This document shows positions 1 through 8,518 of a stretch of 64,000 nt of DNA, piece after piece. Numbering within the stretch: the first letter of the stretch is position 1; every line of letters starts with the position of its first letter. The DNA is taken from contig JAJQFI010000008.1 in NCBI GenBank assembly GCA_021201235.1, forward strand, positions 124,001 through 188,000, read 5' to 3'. Both the position numbers and the translations under genes were made by a program. The notes below the pieces were generated by a model. It was not told where the DNA came from, searched no databases, and saw nothing but the letters and a program-made list of their open reading frames with translations. This DNA comes from Oscillospiraceae bacterium (lineage in GTDB: Bacteria > Bacillota > Clostridia > Oscillospirales > Ruminococcaceae).

Positions 1-1
1 C

Positions 2-1267
2 GCCGAGATTATCAATCAGGCGGTGGACTATATAAAGAGCGGAAGCAAGCAGTCGGTCGAAGAGCTGACAGACGAGATGAACCGGCTTTCGGAGAACCTT
101 GAGTTCGAGAAGGCTGCGGTCATCCGAGACCGCATCGCCGCTATCAATCGTTCTGCCGACACGCAGAAGATTTTCGAGGAGAACATGCCCGACACGGACA
201 TCTTCGCCCTCGCAAAGAACGGCGGCATCACCTGCATTTCTGTGCTCAACTATCGCATGGGGCGGCTCTATGACAAGCAGGATTTCATCCTGGGCGAGAC
301 CACAGATGATATCTCCACCCGTGAAGAGTTTCTGATTCAGTATTACGACCGAGCCGTGAAGATTCCCCGCGAGATTTATATCGACGAGGAGTTAAGAGAG
401 ACCGACAACATAAGGCGATTTCTCGCCGAGAAGTCGGGGCACGCAGTCAGCATTGCGAACCCGAAGCGCGGCGAGATGAAGGGACTCCTCGACCTTGCCG
501 AAAAGAATGCCGTCGAACAGCTTTCCGTGAGAATCGGAAGAACCGGCAAAGAAGTTGCTGTGCTCGAAGAATTGGGCGAGCTCTTGGGGCTCACGAAAAC
601 GCCGAACTATATCGAATGCTACGACATCTCGAACTTAGGCTCGACCGACATGGTTGCCGGAATGGTCGTCATGGACAAGTGCCGGTTCGCGAAGAAATAT
701 TACAAGAAATTCAACATAAAGACCGTCGTGGAGCAGAACGACTACGCCAGCATGCGCGAGGTTATCTCCCGAAGGCTTGAGAACTATCTCGACCCGGAGT
801 GCAGAGATGAGGGCTTCAAGAGGCTTCCCGACGTCATATTCCTTGACGGCGGAAAGGGGCACGTTTCGGCGGTTCTGCCTCTACTTGAAGAGTATCATGT
901 CGACATCCCACTCTTCGGACTCGTCAAGGACAACAAGCACCACACCCGTGCCGTCGTCACCGCCGACGGGAGCGAAATCCAGATTTCAAAATCACGCTCT
1001 GTATTCGCACTCCTGACGAAGCTTCAGGACGAGGTGCACAGATATACAATCACATTCCAGAAGCAGAAGCGCTCGACCCACACCCACGAAACCGAGCTCA
1101 CGAAAATTTACGGCATCGGCGAGAAGAAAGCGCAGGCATTACTTAACGAATTCAAAACCAAGCAACAGCTCAAGTCGGCGACAATCGAAGACATCGCCGC
1201 AGTAATGAAAATCAGCCCCGAAAAGGCGCAGGAAGTCAAGGAGAAGTTTATCGACCAGTTACAATAA
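2..1267 (+). CDS. uvrC: UvrABC system protein C (5' truncated by window)
   Basis: This is the C-terminal two thirds of UvrC, the endonuclease subunit that cuts on both sides of a lesion in nucleotide excision repair. The reading frame is open from base 2 with no start, so the N-terminal GIY-YIG nuclease domain lies outside the window. Visible parts are a UVR motif near the beginning (ELTDEMNRLSENLEFEKAA), the RNase H-like endonuclease core (CYDISNLGSTDMVAGMVV, then VIFLDGGKGH) and a helix-hairpin-helix pair at the end (LTKIYGIGEKKAQALL). The next gene starts 25 bases later, so the two may be cotranscribed. Identification is secure; only completeness is limited. Confidence 0.95.
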   Translation, partial: AEIINQAVDYIKSGSKQSVEELTDEMNRLSENLEFEKAAVIRDRIAAINRSADTQKIFEENMPDTDIFALAKNGGITCISVLNYRMGRLYDKQDFILGETTDDISTREEFLIQYYDRAVKIPREIYIDEELRETDNIRRFLAEKSGHAVSIANPKRGEMKGLLDLAEKNAVEQLSVRIGRTGKEVAVLEELGELLGLTKTPNYIECYDISNLGSTDMVAGMVVMDKCRFAKKYYKKFNIKTVVEQNDYASMREVISRRLENYLDPECRDEGFKRLPDVIFLDGGKGHVSAVLPLLEEYHVDIPLFGLVKDNKHHTRAVVTADGSEIQISKSRSVFALLTKLQDEVHRYTITFQKQKRSTHTHETELTKIYGIGEKKAQALLNEFKTKQQLKSATIEDIAAVMKISPEKAQEVKEKFIDQLQ

Positions 1268-1292
1268 AGTTATACTACAGAAAGGATTCAAA

Positions 1293-1973
1293 ATGCAAAA
1301 AAAGATACCCGAATACTCAGGCGTTTTAAGAAGTCATACACTCAGCGTGCCGGATGCAATTTACCAGAGTTTGGGAATAGTGATATTCGGCAAGCGAATC
1401 AAGTCGCTTGTCTTCTCGACGGACGTTGCAATCATCAACAATATCAATGCGGACGCCGTCCTCGCGGTTTATCCGTTCACCCCACAGCCGGTTATCTCTC
1501 AGGCGATAATAGAAGTCTCTAACGTTCCGGTGTTTGTCGGCGTCGGAGGCGGAGTTACCGGCGGCGAGCGCTCCGTTCGGCTTGCCGAGACCGCCGAGAA
1601 TCAGGGAGCCTTTGCGGTCGTAGTGAATGCACCGATTGACCCGCAGATTATCACTCAGATTAAGACGAAGATAGATATTCCCGTCGTCGCGACCATCGTC
1701 TCCGAAAAGCAGGACATCGACCGGCGTATTCAGGCGGGTGCCGATATCCTCAATGTTGCGGCATCGACGAAGACCCCGGAACTTGTTAGAATGATTCGGG
1801 AGAAATACCCCGACTTCCCGATTATCGCAACCGGTGGTCCGACGGATGAATCAATCTCCAAAACCATCGCGGCGGGAGCGAACGCAATCACCTATACTCC
1901 TCCGTCGAGCGGCGAGGTCTTTGCGGAATCCATGAGGAAATACCGCGAAAGATATAACACAGGAAACCAATAA
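1293..1973 (+). CDS. TIM-barrel protein of unknown function
   Basis: A 226-residue protein preceded by an AGAAAGGA ribosome site. The repeating beta-alpha pattern (VFVGVGGGVTGG, FAVVVNAPID, PVVATIVS, ADILNVAAS, FPIIATGGPTDES, ANAITYTPPS) is that of a small phosphate-binding TIM barrel, similar in flavour to ThiG or KDPG-aldolase type folds. Databases often label relatives only as hydrolase. No catalytic residue set could be assigned with confidence, so no reaction is proposed. It sits between uvrC and rsmD with short spacers, in what looks like one housekeeping transcript. Confidence 0.7.
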   Translation: MQKKIPEYSGVLRSHTLSVPDAIYQSLGIVIFGKRIKSLVFSTDVAIINNINADAVLAVYPFTPQPVISQAIIEVSNVPVFVGVGGGVTGGERSVRLAETAENQGAFAVVVNAPIDPQIITQIKTKIDIPVVATIVSEKQDIDRRIQAGADILNVAASTKTPELVRMIREKYPDFPIIATGGPTDESISKTIAAGANAITYTPPSSGEVFAESMRKYRERYNTGNQ

Positions 1974-1998
1974 GTAATACAGAAAGGCGGCTCCCAGT

Positions 1999-2571
1999 AT
2001 GAGAGTTATTACCGGCAGTCTGCGAGGAAGAAAGCTCAAAGCCCTCGAGGGCGAAGAGACAAGACCGACAACCGACAAAACAAAAGAAACCATCTTTTCG
2101 ATAATACAGTTTGACATCCCCTATACGAGGGTTCTTGACCTCTATGCGGGAAGCGGACAGCTCGGCATCGAGGCGCTCAGTAGGGGCGCAAACAGCGCTG
2201 TATTCGTCGAGAAGGCGAGAGACGCAGTCGGAATCATCAAAGAGAACGTGAAAGCGTGCAATCTCGGTGACCAATCGAAGATTATCAACACCGACGCAAT
2301 TAACTACCTCAAGATGGCGGCGAGCGGGCACGAGAAATTCGACATAATCCTGATGGACCCGCCGTATGAGGAGGGCTTGACGGAAAAGTCGCTCGAGCTC
2401 TGCGAGGCTGTCATGAGCGAAAAGTGCATAGTCGTCTGCGAGCACGAGGCGAGGCTCGTCCTCCCCGAAAAATTTGCGGGCTTGAAGCTCAGGAAGCGGT
2501 ACAGCTGTGGCAAGAAAACTGCTCTCAGCGTATTCATAAAGGACAATGAGGAAGGTGAGGACATTGAGTGA
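1999..2571 (+). CDS. rsmD: 16S rRNA (guanine(966)-N(2))-methyltransferase
   Basis: RsmD methylates N2 of G966 in 16S rRNA during 30S assembly, using S-adenosylmethionine. The 190-residue length fits the family. Visible motifs are the N-terminal [13 protein letters not shown], the SAM-binding loop [19 protein letters not shown], and the catalytic MDPPYEEG (NPPY/DPPY motif of amino methyltransferases). The start ATG follows an AGAAAGGCGG ribosome site. The 3' end overlaps coaD, the classic rsmD-coaD arrangement of Firmicutes, which supports translational coupling. Confidence 0.93.
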   Translation: MRVITGSLRGRKLKALEGEETRPTTDKTKETIFSIIQFDIPYTRVLDLYAGSGQLGIEALSRGANSAVFVEKARDAVGIIKENVKACNLGDQSKIINTDAINYLKMAASGHEKFDIILMDPPYEEGLTEKSLELCEAVMSEKCIVVCEHEARLVLPEKFAGLKLRKRYSCGKKTALSVFIKDNEEGEDIE

Positions 2572-3112
2572 ACTTGGTAAACCAAGAATTGCGGTCAGCA
2601 ATCAGCGCATTGCTGTTTGTCCGGGAAGCTTCGACCCGGTTACGCTTGGACACGTCGATATTATCCAGCGTGCTTCGGCGATATTCGACAAGGTTATCGT
2701 CCTCGTCTCGATCAACCCGACCAAGGAGCCGATGTTTTCGTCGGAGGAACGGGTCGAGATGATAAAAACCGTCACGAAAAACCTCCCCAACGTCGAGGTC
2801 GAGGCGTCGGAGGGACTGCTTGCGGACTTTGTGAAGAGCAAAGGCGCTACGGCTATCGTCAAGGGGCTACGGGCTGTTTCCGACTTTGAATATGAGTTCC
2901 AGATGGCGCTCGCCAACAAGAAGCTCTGTCCCGAGGCGGAGACGATTTTCCTCGTAACCCGCTCGGAAAACATGTACTTAAGCTCAAGCGTAGTAAAACA
3001 GATTGCCTACTTCGGTGGGGACATCAGTGACTTCGTGCCGGCTGAAATAAAGGAAAGAATTGCCGCCAGACTCACGGGTCTTGGGTTGGAAACAATAAAT
3101 GCGAAGGAGTAG
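2546..3112 (+). CDS. coaD: Phosphopantetheine adenylyltransferase
   Basis: CoaD transfers AMP from ATP to 4'-phosphopantetheine to give dephospho-CoA. The nucleotidyltransferase signature ([16 protein letters not shown], with the T/HxGH motif) and the distal SSSVVK signature are present. The open frame begins at ATG 2546 and overlaps rsmD. Family members usually start right before the [10 protein letters not shown] segment, so this form has about 22 extra residues. TTG 2564, with an AGGTGAGG just upstream, is an alternative start leaving 16 extra residues. Function is secure; the start is not. Confidence 0.92.
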   Translation: MRKVRTLSELGKPRIAVSNQRIAVCPGSFDPVTLGHVDIIQRASAIFDKVIVLVSINPTKEPMFSSEERVEMIKTVTKNLPNVEVEASEGLLADFVKSKGATAIVKGLRAVSDFEYEFQMALANKKLCPEAETIFLVTRSENMYLSSSVVKQIAYFGGDISDFVPAEIKERIAARLTGLGLETINAKE

Positions 3113-3118
3113 AAACTA

Positions 3119-3601
3119 ATGACTATTGATGAAATCTTAGAGATGATGGACGAGGTGCTCGACAAGGCGGTAACAGTCCCCTTCTCGAACAAGAAGAGCA
3201 TGGTTGACACCGACCAGCTTCGTGACTGCATCGACAACATCCGCTACAACCTCCCGACCGAAATCAGGAAGGCAAAAGAGATGGTCGCCGACCGTTCAAG
3301 CATCATTCAGGATGCCAACGAAAAGGCGGAGGAAATTATCAAGGACGCCGAGGAGAAGGCAAAGAAGATCGTCTCGGAGGAAGAGATTGTCAAGCAGGCA
3401 AAAGCCGCCGCTCAGGACCTGACCGCTCAGTCGCACGCAATGGACCTCTCAATAAAGAAGGCTATGGTCGAGAAGCTTGACAATATCCTTGGCGAGACCG
3501 AAAAGTCCTTGAACAAGTCCCTTAACGAAATCAAGACCATGCGCGAGACCATCAAAAACGCCGGCAAACAGGTCGAAGCGGAAGAGGCTCAACAGCAGTA
3601 A
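3119..3601 (+). CDS. Coiled-coil ATPase-subunit-like protein
   Basis: A 160-residue, highly charged, helical protein with no signal or membrane segment. Heptad-rich stretches (NEKAEEIIKDAEEKAKKI and following) resemble the stalk helices of V-type ATPase subunit H/E and DivIVA-like proteins. Genes of this kind are commonly found directly after coaD in Clostridia, but their role is not established. It starts 6 bases after coaD and is therefore probably in the same transcript. No terminator hairpin with a T tract is obvious in the 200 bases downstream. Confidence 0.7.
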   Translation: MTIDEILEMMDEVLDKAVTVPFSNKKSMVDTDQLRDCIDNIRYNLPTEIRKAKEMVADRSSIIQDANEKAEEIIKDAEEKAKKIVSEEEIVKQAKAAAQDLTAQSHAMDLSIKKAMVEKLDNILGETEKSLNKSLNEIKTMRETIKNAGKQVEAEEAQQQ

Positions 3602-3709
3602 ATTTTTGATTACCCGGGCACTCAAAAACGATTGCGGGAATTTGTCCGCCACATGTGGACAGTTGCACTCCCAAGAAAGAATTTTTTTGAGTTTTCGGGT
3701 AAAAATCTG

Positions 3710-3738
3710 TTGACTATGGTCGCGCAAAATAATATAAT
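3710..3738 (+). promoter_or_regulatory. Sigma-A promoter for aspartate kinase
   Basis: TTGACT (3710-3715) and a perfect TATAAT (3733-3738) are separated by 17 bases. Transcription would begin near 3745, downstream of the ATG at 3742 in the ORF track, which rules that ATG out as a start and supports GTG 3811. Confidence 0.85.
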
Positions 3739-3810
3739 GTTATGAGCCGTTTTATGCAAGGGCTTTGTTTCTTTGCGCCGGCATTCAATGACAGTAAGGG
3801 AGATTTCAGT

Positions 3811-5136
3811 GTGTCAACAAAAGTAGTCAAGTTCGGCGGAAGCTCATTAGCCGACGCCAACCAGTTTATAAAGGTAGCAAACATCATTAAGGCGGACCCG
3901 GCAAGAAAATATGTCGTCCCCTCCGCTCCCGGCAAGAGGAATCCGAAGGACACGAAGGTCACCGACATGCTCTATGCCTGCTATGACATGGCGACAAGAG
4001 GCGGCGACTTCGAGGGTATGTTCTCGGCTATCAAGAGCCGCTATAATGATATAATCGAGGGCTTGGGGCTCGATATGAGCCTAGATGATGAGTTCGAGAC
4101 CATCGAGCGTGGCTTCAAGGCAAGAGCCGGACGGGATTATGCCGCTTCAAGAGGAGAATATCTGAACGGCAAAATTCTGGCGAAGTACCTGGGTTTTGCG
4201 TTCGTCGATGCGGCGGATGTCATCTTCTTCGCAAACGATTCGAAATTAAAGCTTGAAGAGGCCTGCCATGCGGTCAAGGAAAGACTCGACGAAGTCGGAA
4301 ATGCCGTTATCCCCGGATTTTACGGCTCGATGCCGAACGACACCATCAAGACTTTTTCAAGAGGCGGCTCGGACATAACCGGCTCTATCGTTGCGGCGGC
4401 TATGGGTGTCGATTTGTATGAAAACTGGACGGACGTATCGGGCTTCCTCGTTTGTGACCCGAGAATCGTCCCCGACCCGGTTCCGATTAAAACCATCACC
4501 TATCAAGAGCTCCGCGAGCTTTCCTACATGGGTGCCGGAGTTCTGCATGAGGATGCTATTTTCCCCGTACGCAAGTCCTGCATTCCGATTAATATAAAGA
4601 ACACCAACAAGCCCGACGATCCGGGCACCATGATTGTCGAGAACGACGGCGGAGATTCGAGCGAATACGTCATCACCGGTATCGCCGGTCACTGCGGCTT
4701 CGTAACCGTCACCATTGAAAAGGACATGATGAACTCGGAACTCGGTTTCGGGCGCAAGGTTCTTGAAGTTTTCGAGAACTATGGCATTTCGTTCGAGCAT
4801 ATGCCTTCCGGAATCGACACGATGAGCATCGTCGTCCACAAGAGCGAGTACGAAGAAAAGGAAGAGCAGATAATCCGTGCTCTTGAAAGAAGCGTCCATC
4901 CGGACAGAATCGACGTCGACAGAGATGTGGCACTTGTAGCTGTCGTTGGACGTGGTATGAGAAAACAGCGCGGTACTGCGGCGAGAATCTTTGCGGCTCT
5001 GGCTCACGCCAAGGTCAACGTCAAGATGATAGATCAGGGCTCGAGCGAGCTTAACATCATCGTCGGAATCTCGAACGAGGACTTCGAGACCTCCATCAAG
5101 TCTATCTACGATATTTTCGTAACCGAAAGGCTTTAA
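3811..5136 (+). CDS. lysC: Aspartate kinase
   Basis: Catalyses ATP-dependent phosphorylation of aspartate, the first step towards lysine, threonine and methionine. The amino-acid kinase domain opens with VVKFGGSSLAD, has the FSRGGSDITGSIVA substrate loop and ends in two ACT domains (around GFVTVTIEKDMM and VALVAVVGRGM) that normally bind an end-product inhibitor. The start is placed at GTG 3811, 8 bases after AAGGGAG and downstream of the predicted transcription start; the longer ORF adds residues that the promoter excludes. At 441 residues it matches the LysC-type class. No lysine riboswitch is possible in the 65-base leader. Confidence 0.92.
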   Translation: MSTKVVKFGGSSLADANQFIKVANIIKADPARKYVVPSAPGKRNPKDTKVTDMLYACYDMATRGGDFEGMFSAIKSRYNDIIEGLGLDMSLDDEFETIERGFKARAGRDYAASRGEYLNGKILAKYLGFAFVDAADVIFFANDSKLKLEEACHAVKERLDEVGNAVIPGFYGSMPNDTIKTFSRGGSDITGSIVAAAMGVDLYENWTDVSGFLVCDPRIVPDPVPIKTITYQELRELSYMGAGVLHEDAIFPVRKSCIPINIKNTNKPDDPGTMIVENDGGDSSEYVITGIAGHCGFVTVTIEKDMMNSELGFGRKVLEVFENYGISFEHMPSGIDTMSIVVHKSEYEEKEEQIIRALERSVHPDRIDVDRDVALVAVVGRGMRKQRGTAARIFAALAHAKVNVKMIDQGSSELNIIVGISNEDFETSIKSIYDIFVTERL

Positions 5137-5215
5137 GCATAACCGAAAGAAGGCGAATGCAACGAAAACCAAGTTAAATCGAATAACGGCAGTTTTCGCC
5201 GCCTGCCTGATTATA

Positions 5216-6220
5216 ATGTCGCTTTTTTGTAGCTGTTCGAAGGTCAAGGAGAATACCGAGCTGACGACGGAGGATGTGTCCGAAGAGGTGACGACGGTCG
5301 CCGACCCAGAGGACACCGTCCCGATTTCGGGAGCGCCGCACGACGGAAGCTTCTACGGAAGCTTTCTTACGATGGTTCTTCAATACGAAGGTGCCGACAG
5401 CTACCCGAAGGCATATGTCATGCACTCCTATTCCGAAATTGAGGAATATTACTACGCGACCGAAAAGAGCTATTCCTTCGGTGCCCGGTTCACGATTACG
5501 ATGGCTTCGTTCACCGACGACTTTTTCGAGGACAATGATGTTATGATTGTTGTGATAAGCGAGCCGTCGGTATATGTCAGTCATTCGGTTGACGGGATGG
5601 AGCTTTTCGAGGACGGCTCGTTTGTGATAAGCATCACACGGCACATTCCCGAGAACGCACCCACAAGCGACGGGACGATATATCACCTTGTATTCACCGC
5701 TCCAAAGGGTGGATTCGACGATATCGACACCGACAACGTGGCGCTTGAAATAACCGAGCTCATCGACGACGACAGCATTGGAGCCTACGACTCGGAAAGA
5801 TTCACCTATGTTTATCCCGAGTACTGGGCTTTCACCTTCAAGACTCCGGCTCTCGTCGAAGACGTCACGACACACGTCGACACTCTCGAGACCTATGAGG
5901 AAATGCTCGGCTTTTACGAGACCTACAAGGGCGATTTCGACCTTGACACGCTGTTTGTGAAGTACTTCGGCGCTGTTTTCGACAGGGAAATGTTCGAGGA
6001 GTATGTGCTTCTCGTCATGGTTCTCCCCTATGACAAGACGCTTGCAAAGCCGGAGGTCACCGATCTGTTCATCTATAACTACCAGATTTTCGTCACCATC
6101 GACAACCTGAGCTACGGCTTCGACGAGGAAAACGAGCAATGGTATCTTCTGGCGGTCGCAGTCGACAGGAGCAGTCTTGAGAACGTGAATCTGGATGCGA
6201 TTAATATCGGGGCGGATTAG
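5216..6220 (+). CDS. Putative lipoprotein with duplicated domain; start damaged
   Basis: The ATG at 5216 lies inside what is clearly a lipoprotein signal peptide: in the same frame, upstream codons 5165-5215 read KTKLNRITAVFAACLII, a charged n-region and hydrophobic core, followed by a lipobox-like SLFCSC. No start codon exists upstream in this frame, while ATG 5157, correctly placed after a GAAAGAAGG site, is one base out of frame. A single-base loss between 5157 and 5178 would explain this. The mature part has two similar segments (SEIEEYYYAT...FFEDNDVMIVVI and TYEEMLGFYE...MFEEYVLLVMVL), an internal duplication reminiscent of PrcB-type domains. Function unknown. It follows aspartate kinase by 20 bases. 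Confidence 0.65.
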   Translation: MSLFCSCSKVKENTELTTEDVSEEVTTVADPEDTVPISGAPHDGSFYGSFLTMVLQYEGADSYPKAYVMHSYSEIEEYYYATEKSYSFGARFTITMASFTDDFFEDNDVMIVVISEPSVYVSHSVDGMELFEDGSFVISITRHIPENAPTSDGTIYHLVFTAPKGGFDDIDTDNVALEITELIDDDSIGAYDSERFTYVYPEYWAFTFKTPALVEDVTTHVDTLETYEEMLGFYETYKGDFDLDTLFVKYFGAVFDREMFEEYVLLVMVLPYDKTLAKPEVTDLFIYNYQIFVTIDNLSYGFDEENEQWYLLAVAVDRSSLENVNLDAINIGAD

Positions 6221-6290
6221 CGCGCTTCGCGCACCCCTCAGTCGCCTTCGGCGCCAGTTCCCCTTGGCAAGGGAGCCATAACTGCCTCTA
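6219..6290. repeat. REP-like palindromic repeat, copy 1
   Basis: Two adjacent palindromes: CGCCTTCGGCG and a TTCCCCTTGGCAAGGGAGCC hairpin, preceded by CCCCTCAGT. The same arrangement recurs near 23868, 27356 (opposite strand) and 42852. It lies between two genes and may also act as an mRNA 3' end. Confidence 0.75.
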
Positions 6291-6317
6291 AACATCCCAA
6301 TAATCTCAAAAAAGTAC

Positions 6318-6346
6318 TTGCATTTTATGTGGCGTTGTGCTATAAT
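6318..6346 (+). promoter_or_regulatory. Sigma-A promoter for rpmE
   Basis: TTGCAT (6318-6323), 17-base spacer ending in TGC (extended -10), then TATAAT (6341-6346). Predicted start near 6352 gives a leader of about 105 bases before rpmE. Confidence 0.85.
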
Positions 6347-6388
6347 ATCTACCGTGAAAAACTGCGTTGCGGTTTATAATGTCAATTC

Positions 6389-6457
6389 CATAGTACTACT
6401 GTCTGAACTTAGGAAGATGGGCTACTATGTTTATAAGTTCAGAAAGGAGGAAATCTC
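6389..6457 (+). promoter_or_regulatory. Structured rpmE leader, possible H-type pseudoknot
   Basis: A perfect 10-bp stem, TCTGAACTTA (6402-6411) with TAAGTTCAGA (6434-6443), encloses a 22-base loop. CATAGTA (6389-6395), just 5' of the stem, is complementary to TACTATG (6423-6429) inside the loop, which gives pseudoknot topology. The 3' arm runs straight into the AGAAAGGAGG ribosome site, so folding could block translation. Leader motifs for L31 are known from comparative genomics; whether this matches one is untested. Confidence 0.6.
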
Positions 6458-6673
6458 ATGGCTAAGGAAGGAATTCATCCCGATTATCAGCAGACAACCA
6501 TCACATGTGCCTGCGGAAACGTAATCCATACCGGTTCCACCAAGAAGGACATCAAGGTTGAAATTTGCTCAAAGTGCCATCCGTTCTTCACCGGCAAGCA
6601 GAAGCTTGTAGATACCGGCGGACGTGTTGATCGCTTCAACAAGCGTTATGGTCTTAACAAGGACAACAAGTAA
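6458..6673 (+). CDS. rpmE: 50S ribosomal protein L31
   Basis: A 71-residue L31, located at the subunit interface near the central protuberance. It is the zinc-binding (C+) form: a CxC pair (TCACGNV) and CSKCHPF supply the cysteines. The sequence [12 protein letters not shown] and the [20 protein letters not shown] ending are typical. It is monocistronic, with its own promoter, an AGAAAGGAGG ribosome site and a downstream hairpin. The leader fold described separately suggests autogenous control. Confidence 0.97.
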   Translation: MAKEGIHPDYQQTTITCACGNVIHTGSTKKDIKVEICSKCHPFFTGKQKLVDTGGRVDRFNKRYGLNKDNK

Positions 6674-6695
6674 TTTCGTTTGAAGATGCACGATT

Positions 6696-6725
6696 AGCGG
6701 CAGCCGTTTGCGGTTTGCCGCTTTG
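6696..6725 (+). terminator. Terminator-like hairpin after rpmE
   Basis: AGCGGCA (6696-6702) pairs with TGCCGCT (6716-6722), followed by a short TTGTTC tract. Weak T tract, hence moderate confidence. Confidence 0.5.
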
Positions 6726-6751
6726 TTCATTTCAAAGTCAGGGTGATTTAT

Positions 6752-7372
6752 GTGAGCTATAAAACGATTCGTAAACCTGCCACGGACAGCATAACCATCG
6801 AAAAATCCGAATTTATAGGCGCCATATCCCCTGTCAGGAAGGATGAAGAGGCGGTCGCATTTATTGAGAAAATTCGCTCGGAGAATCGCAAAGCCCGGCA
6901 CAACTGCTATGCTTATGTTCTCAGAGACGGCTTTATCACGAGGTATTCCGACGACGGCGAGCCTCAGGGAACTGCTGGATTGCCGATTTTGGATGTCATC
7001 CAGAAAACTGGGCTCACAGACGTTGTGATAGTAGTCACCAGATACTTTGGTGGGATTCTCCTCGGCAAGGGCGGACTGACACGGGCTTACTCCAATGCGG
7101 CTTCGCTGGCGGTCGGGGCTTCCGAAATCGTCGAGATGCTTTCCGGGTACTATCTCACGATTGAAAGCGACTATTCGTGGTACGAAAGAATCATCCGGTG
7201 CTTGGGAGAACAGGGCGGAAGAGTCGACGAGACAGAATTTGCGGAGAACGTGAAGATTACCGCCGCTATCAAGGCGGAGGCTTGCGACAGGCTGTCGGAA
7301 GCGCTCGTTGACATCACAAACGGCAATGTGAACATTGTTAAATCTGACGAAACCACGATTGATTTTTCCTGA
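6752..7372 (+). CDS. yigZ: YigZ/IMPACT family protein
   Basis: A 206-residue member of the YigZ/IMPACT family, whose N-terminal domain (KSEFIGAISPVRKDEEA, then ARHNCYAYVL and DGEPQGTAGLPIL) has a ribosomal-S5-like fold and whose second domain is DUF1949. Mammalian IMPACT binds GCN1; the bacterial role is uncertain. GTG 6752 is preferred over GTG 6743 because AGGGTGAT sits 5 bases before it. It has a strong terminator after it and is flanked by rpmE and a dNTPase gene. Confidence 0.85.
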   Translation: MSYKTIRKPATDSITIEKSEFIGAISPVRKDEEAVAFIEKIRSENRKARHNCYAYVLRDGFITRYSDDGEPQGTAGLPILDVIQKTGLTDVVIVVTRYFGGILLGKGGLTRAYSNAASLAVGASEIVEMLSGYYLTIESDYSWYERIIRCLGEQGGRVDETEFAENVKITAAIKAEACDRLSEALVDITNGNVNIVKSDETTIDFS

Positions 7373-7386
7373 TAATTTGTAATATC

Positions 7387-7440
7387 TCACGAATTTTCAC
7401 TTTTGTTCGGAACAAATGAAGGAGATTCGTGATTTTATTT
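7387..7440 (+). terminator. Rho-independent terminator after yigZ
   Basis: TCACGAAT (7387-7394) pairs with ATTCGTGA (7425-7432), with an inner TTTGTTC/GAACAAA palindrome, followed by TTTTATTTG. Confidence 0.7.
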
Positions 7441-7479
7441 GTATAAGTATATAGAGAATCTATCGAAGGAGGGATATGT

Positions 7480-8478
7480 GTGAGCGATGCTCGTATTTAT
7501 ACCGAAATGATTGAGGAGAAAGCTCTCTGCGAATTTGCTTCGAAATCCAAGGATTCGAAGGGCAGACAGGTATATCTTCAGCCCGACCCGCTTCGGACAT
7601 GCTACCAGAGGGACAGAGACAGGATTATTCACTGCAACGCCTTCTCGAGGCTCAAGCAGAAGACGCAAGTATTTCTGAATCCGACCGGCGACCACTACAG
7701 AACCAGGCTCACGCACACCCTCGAAGTGAGTCAGATTGCGAGGACGATTGCCCGGGCTATGAGGCTCAATGAAGACCTGACCGAGGCGATTGCTCTCGGG
7801 CACGACCTCGGGCACACGCCCTTCGGGCATGCCGGCGAGGCTGTTCTCAATGAGCTCTCCCCCAAGGGCTTCAAGCATTATCAGCAGAGCCTCAGAGTGG
7901 TTGATGTTCTTGAAAAAGACGGCAAAGGGCTGAACCTTACATATGAAGTGCGGGACGGAATTCTGAAGCACACAAATGAGATTGCCGAAACCCGCGAGGG
8001 CTATGTCGTGCGCTTGGCGGACGTCATCGCCTATATCAATCACGATATCGAGGACGCCATCAGAGCCGGAGTTCTTCGGAACGAAGACCTGCCGCAGGAA
8101 GCGGTCGAAGTCCTTGGCGACACGAAGTCAAAGAGAATCACGACGCTTGTGTCGAATCTTGTCAAGAACGGCGCCGAGAACATCCACTTTGACGAGAATG
8201 TTGGGAACGCCGAAAACATTCTCCACAAGTTCATGTATGAGCAGGTCTACACGAATTCCCTCTGCAAGTCGGAGGAGAAGAAAGCCCGGGTTATGCTCGA
8301 GAAGCTTTATAAATACTTCCTTGAGGACCCGAAGCGGCTTCCGCCGGACTATATCGCTCTTGCGGACAGGTTCGATGCCGACACTGCGGTCTGCGACTAT
8401 ATCGCCGGAATGACCGACAAGTTCTGCATCAACCTCTTCATGGACCTATACGTCCCAAAGAGCTGGAGCGTTTGCTAA
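7480..8478 (+). CDS. dgt: Deoxyguanosinetriphosphate triphosphohydrolase-like protein
   Basis: HD-domain dNTP triphosphohydrolase, which converts dNTPs to nucleosides and tripolyphosphate. The N-terminal RDRIIHCNAFSRLKQKTQVF and the metal-binding set TRLTHTLEV ... LGHDLGHTPFGHAGE are characteristic. At 332 residues it is the shorter Firmicutes type rather than the E. coli Dgt length. GTG 7480 follows GAAGGAGGG by 7 bases. It lies 40 bases upstream of dnaG, an arrangement seen in many Clostridia, tying dNTP pool control to replication genes. Confidence 0.9.
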   Translation: MSDARIYTEMIEEKALCEFASKSKDSKGRQVYLQPDPLRTCYQRDRDRIIHCNAFSRLKQKTQVFLNPTGDHYRTRLTHTLEVSQIARTIARAMRLNEDLTEAIALGHDLGHTPFGHAGEAVLNELSPKGFKHYQQSLRVVDVLEKDGKGLNLTYEVRDGILKHTNEIAETREGYVVRLADVIAYINHDIEDAIRAGVLRNEDLPQEAVEVLGDTKSKRITTLVSNLVKNGAENIHFDENVGNAENILHKFMYEQVYTNSLCKSEEKKARVMLEKLYKYFLEDPKRLPPDYIALADRFDADTAVCDYIAGMTDKFCINLFMDLYVPKSWSVC

Positions 8479-8518
8479 TATAATTTTAGTCCTATAGCTA
8501 TGCGAAGGAGGGAGAATA

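Noticed and set aside
7397-7417. TTTGTTC-G-GAACAAA palindrome, considered as a LexA box
   Set aside because: Half sites are in the wrong orientation for the Gram-positive CGAAC-N4-GTTCG box, and the palindrome is the inner part of the yigZ terminator.
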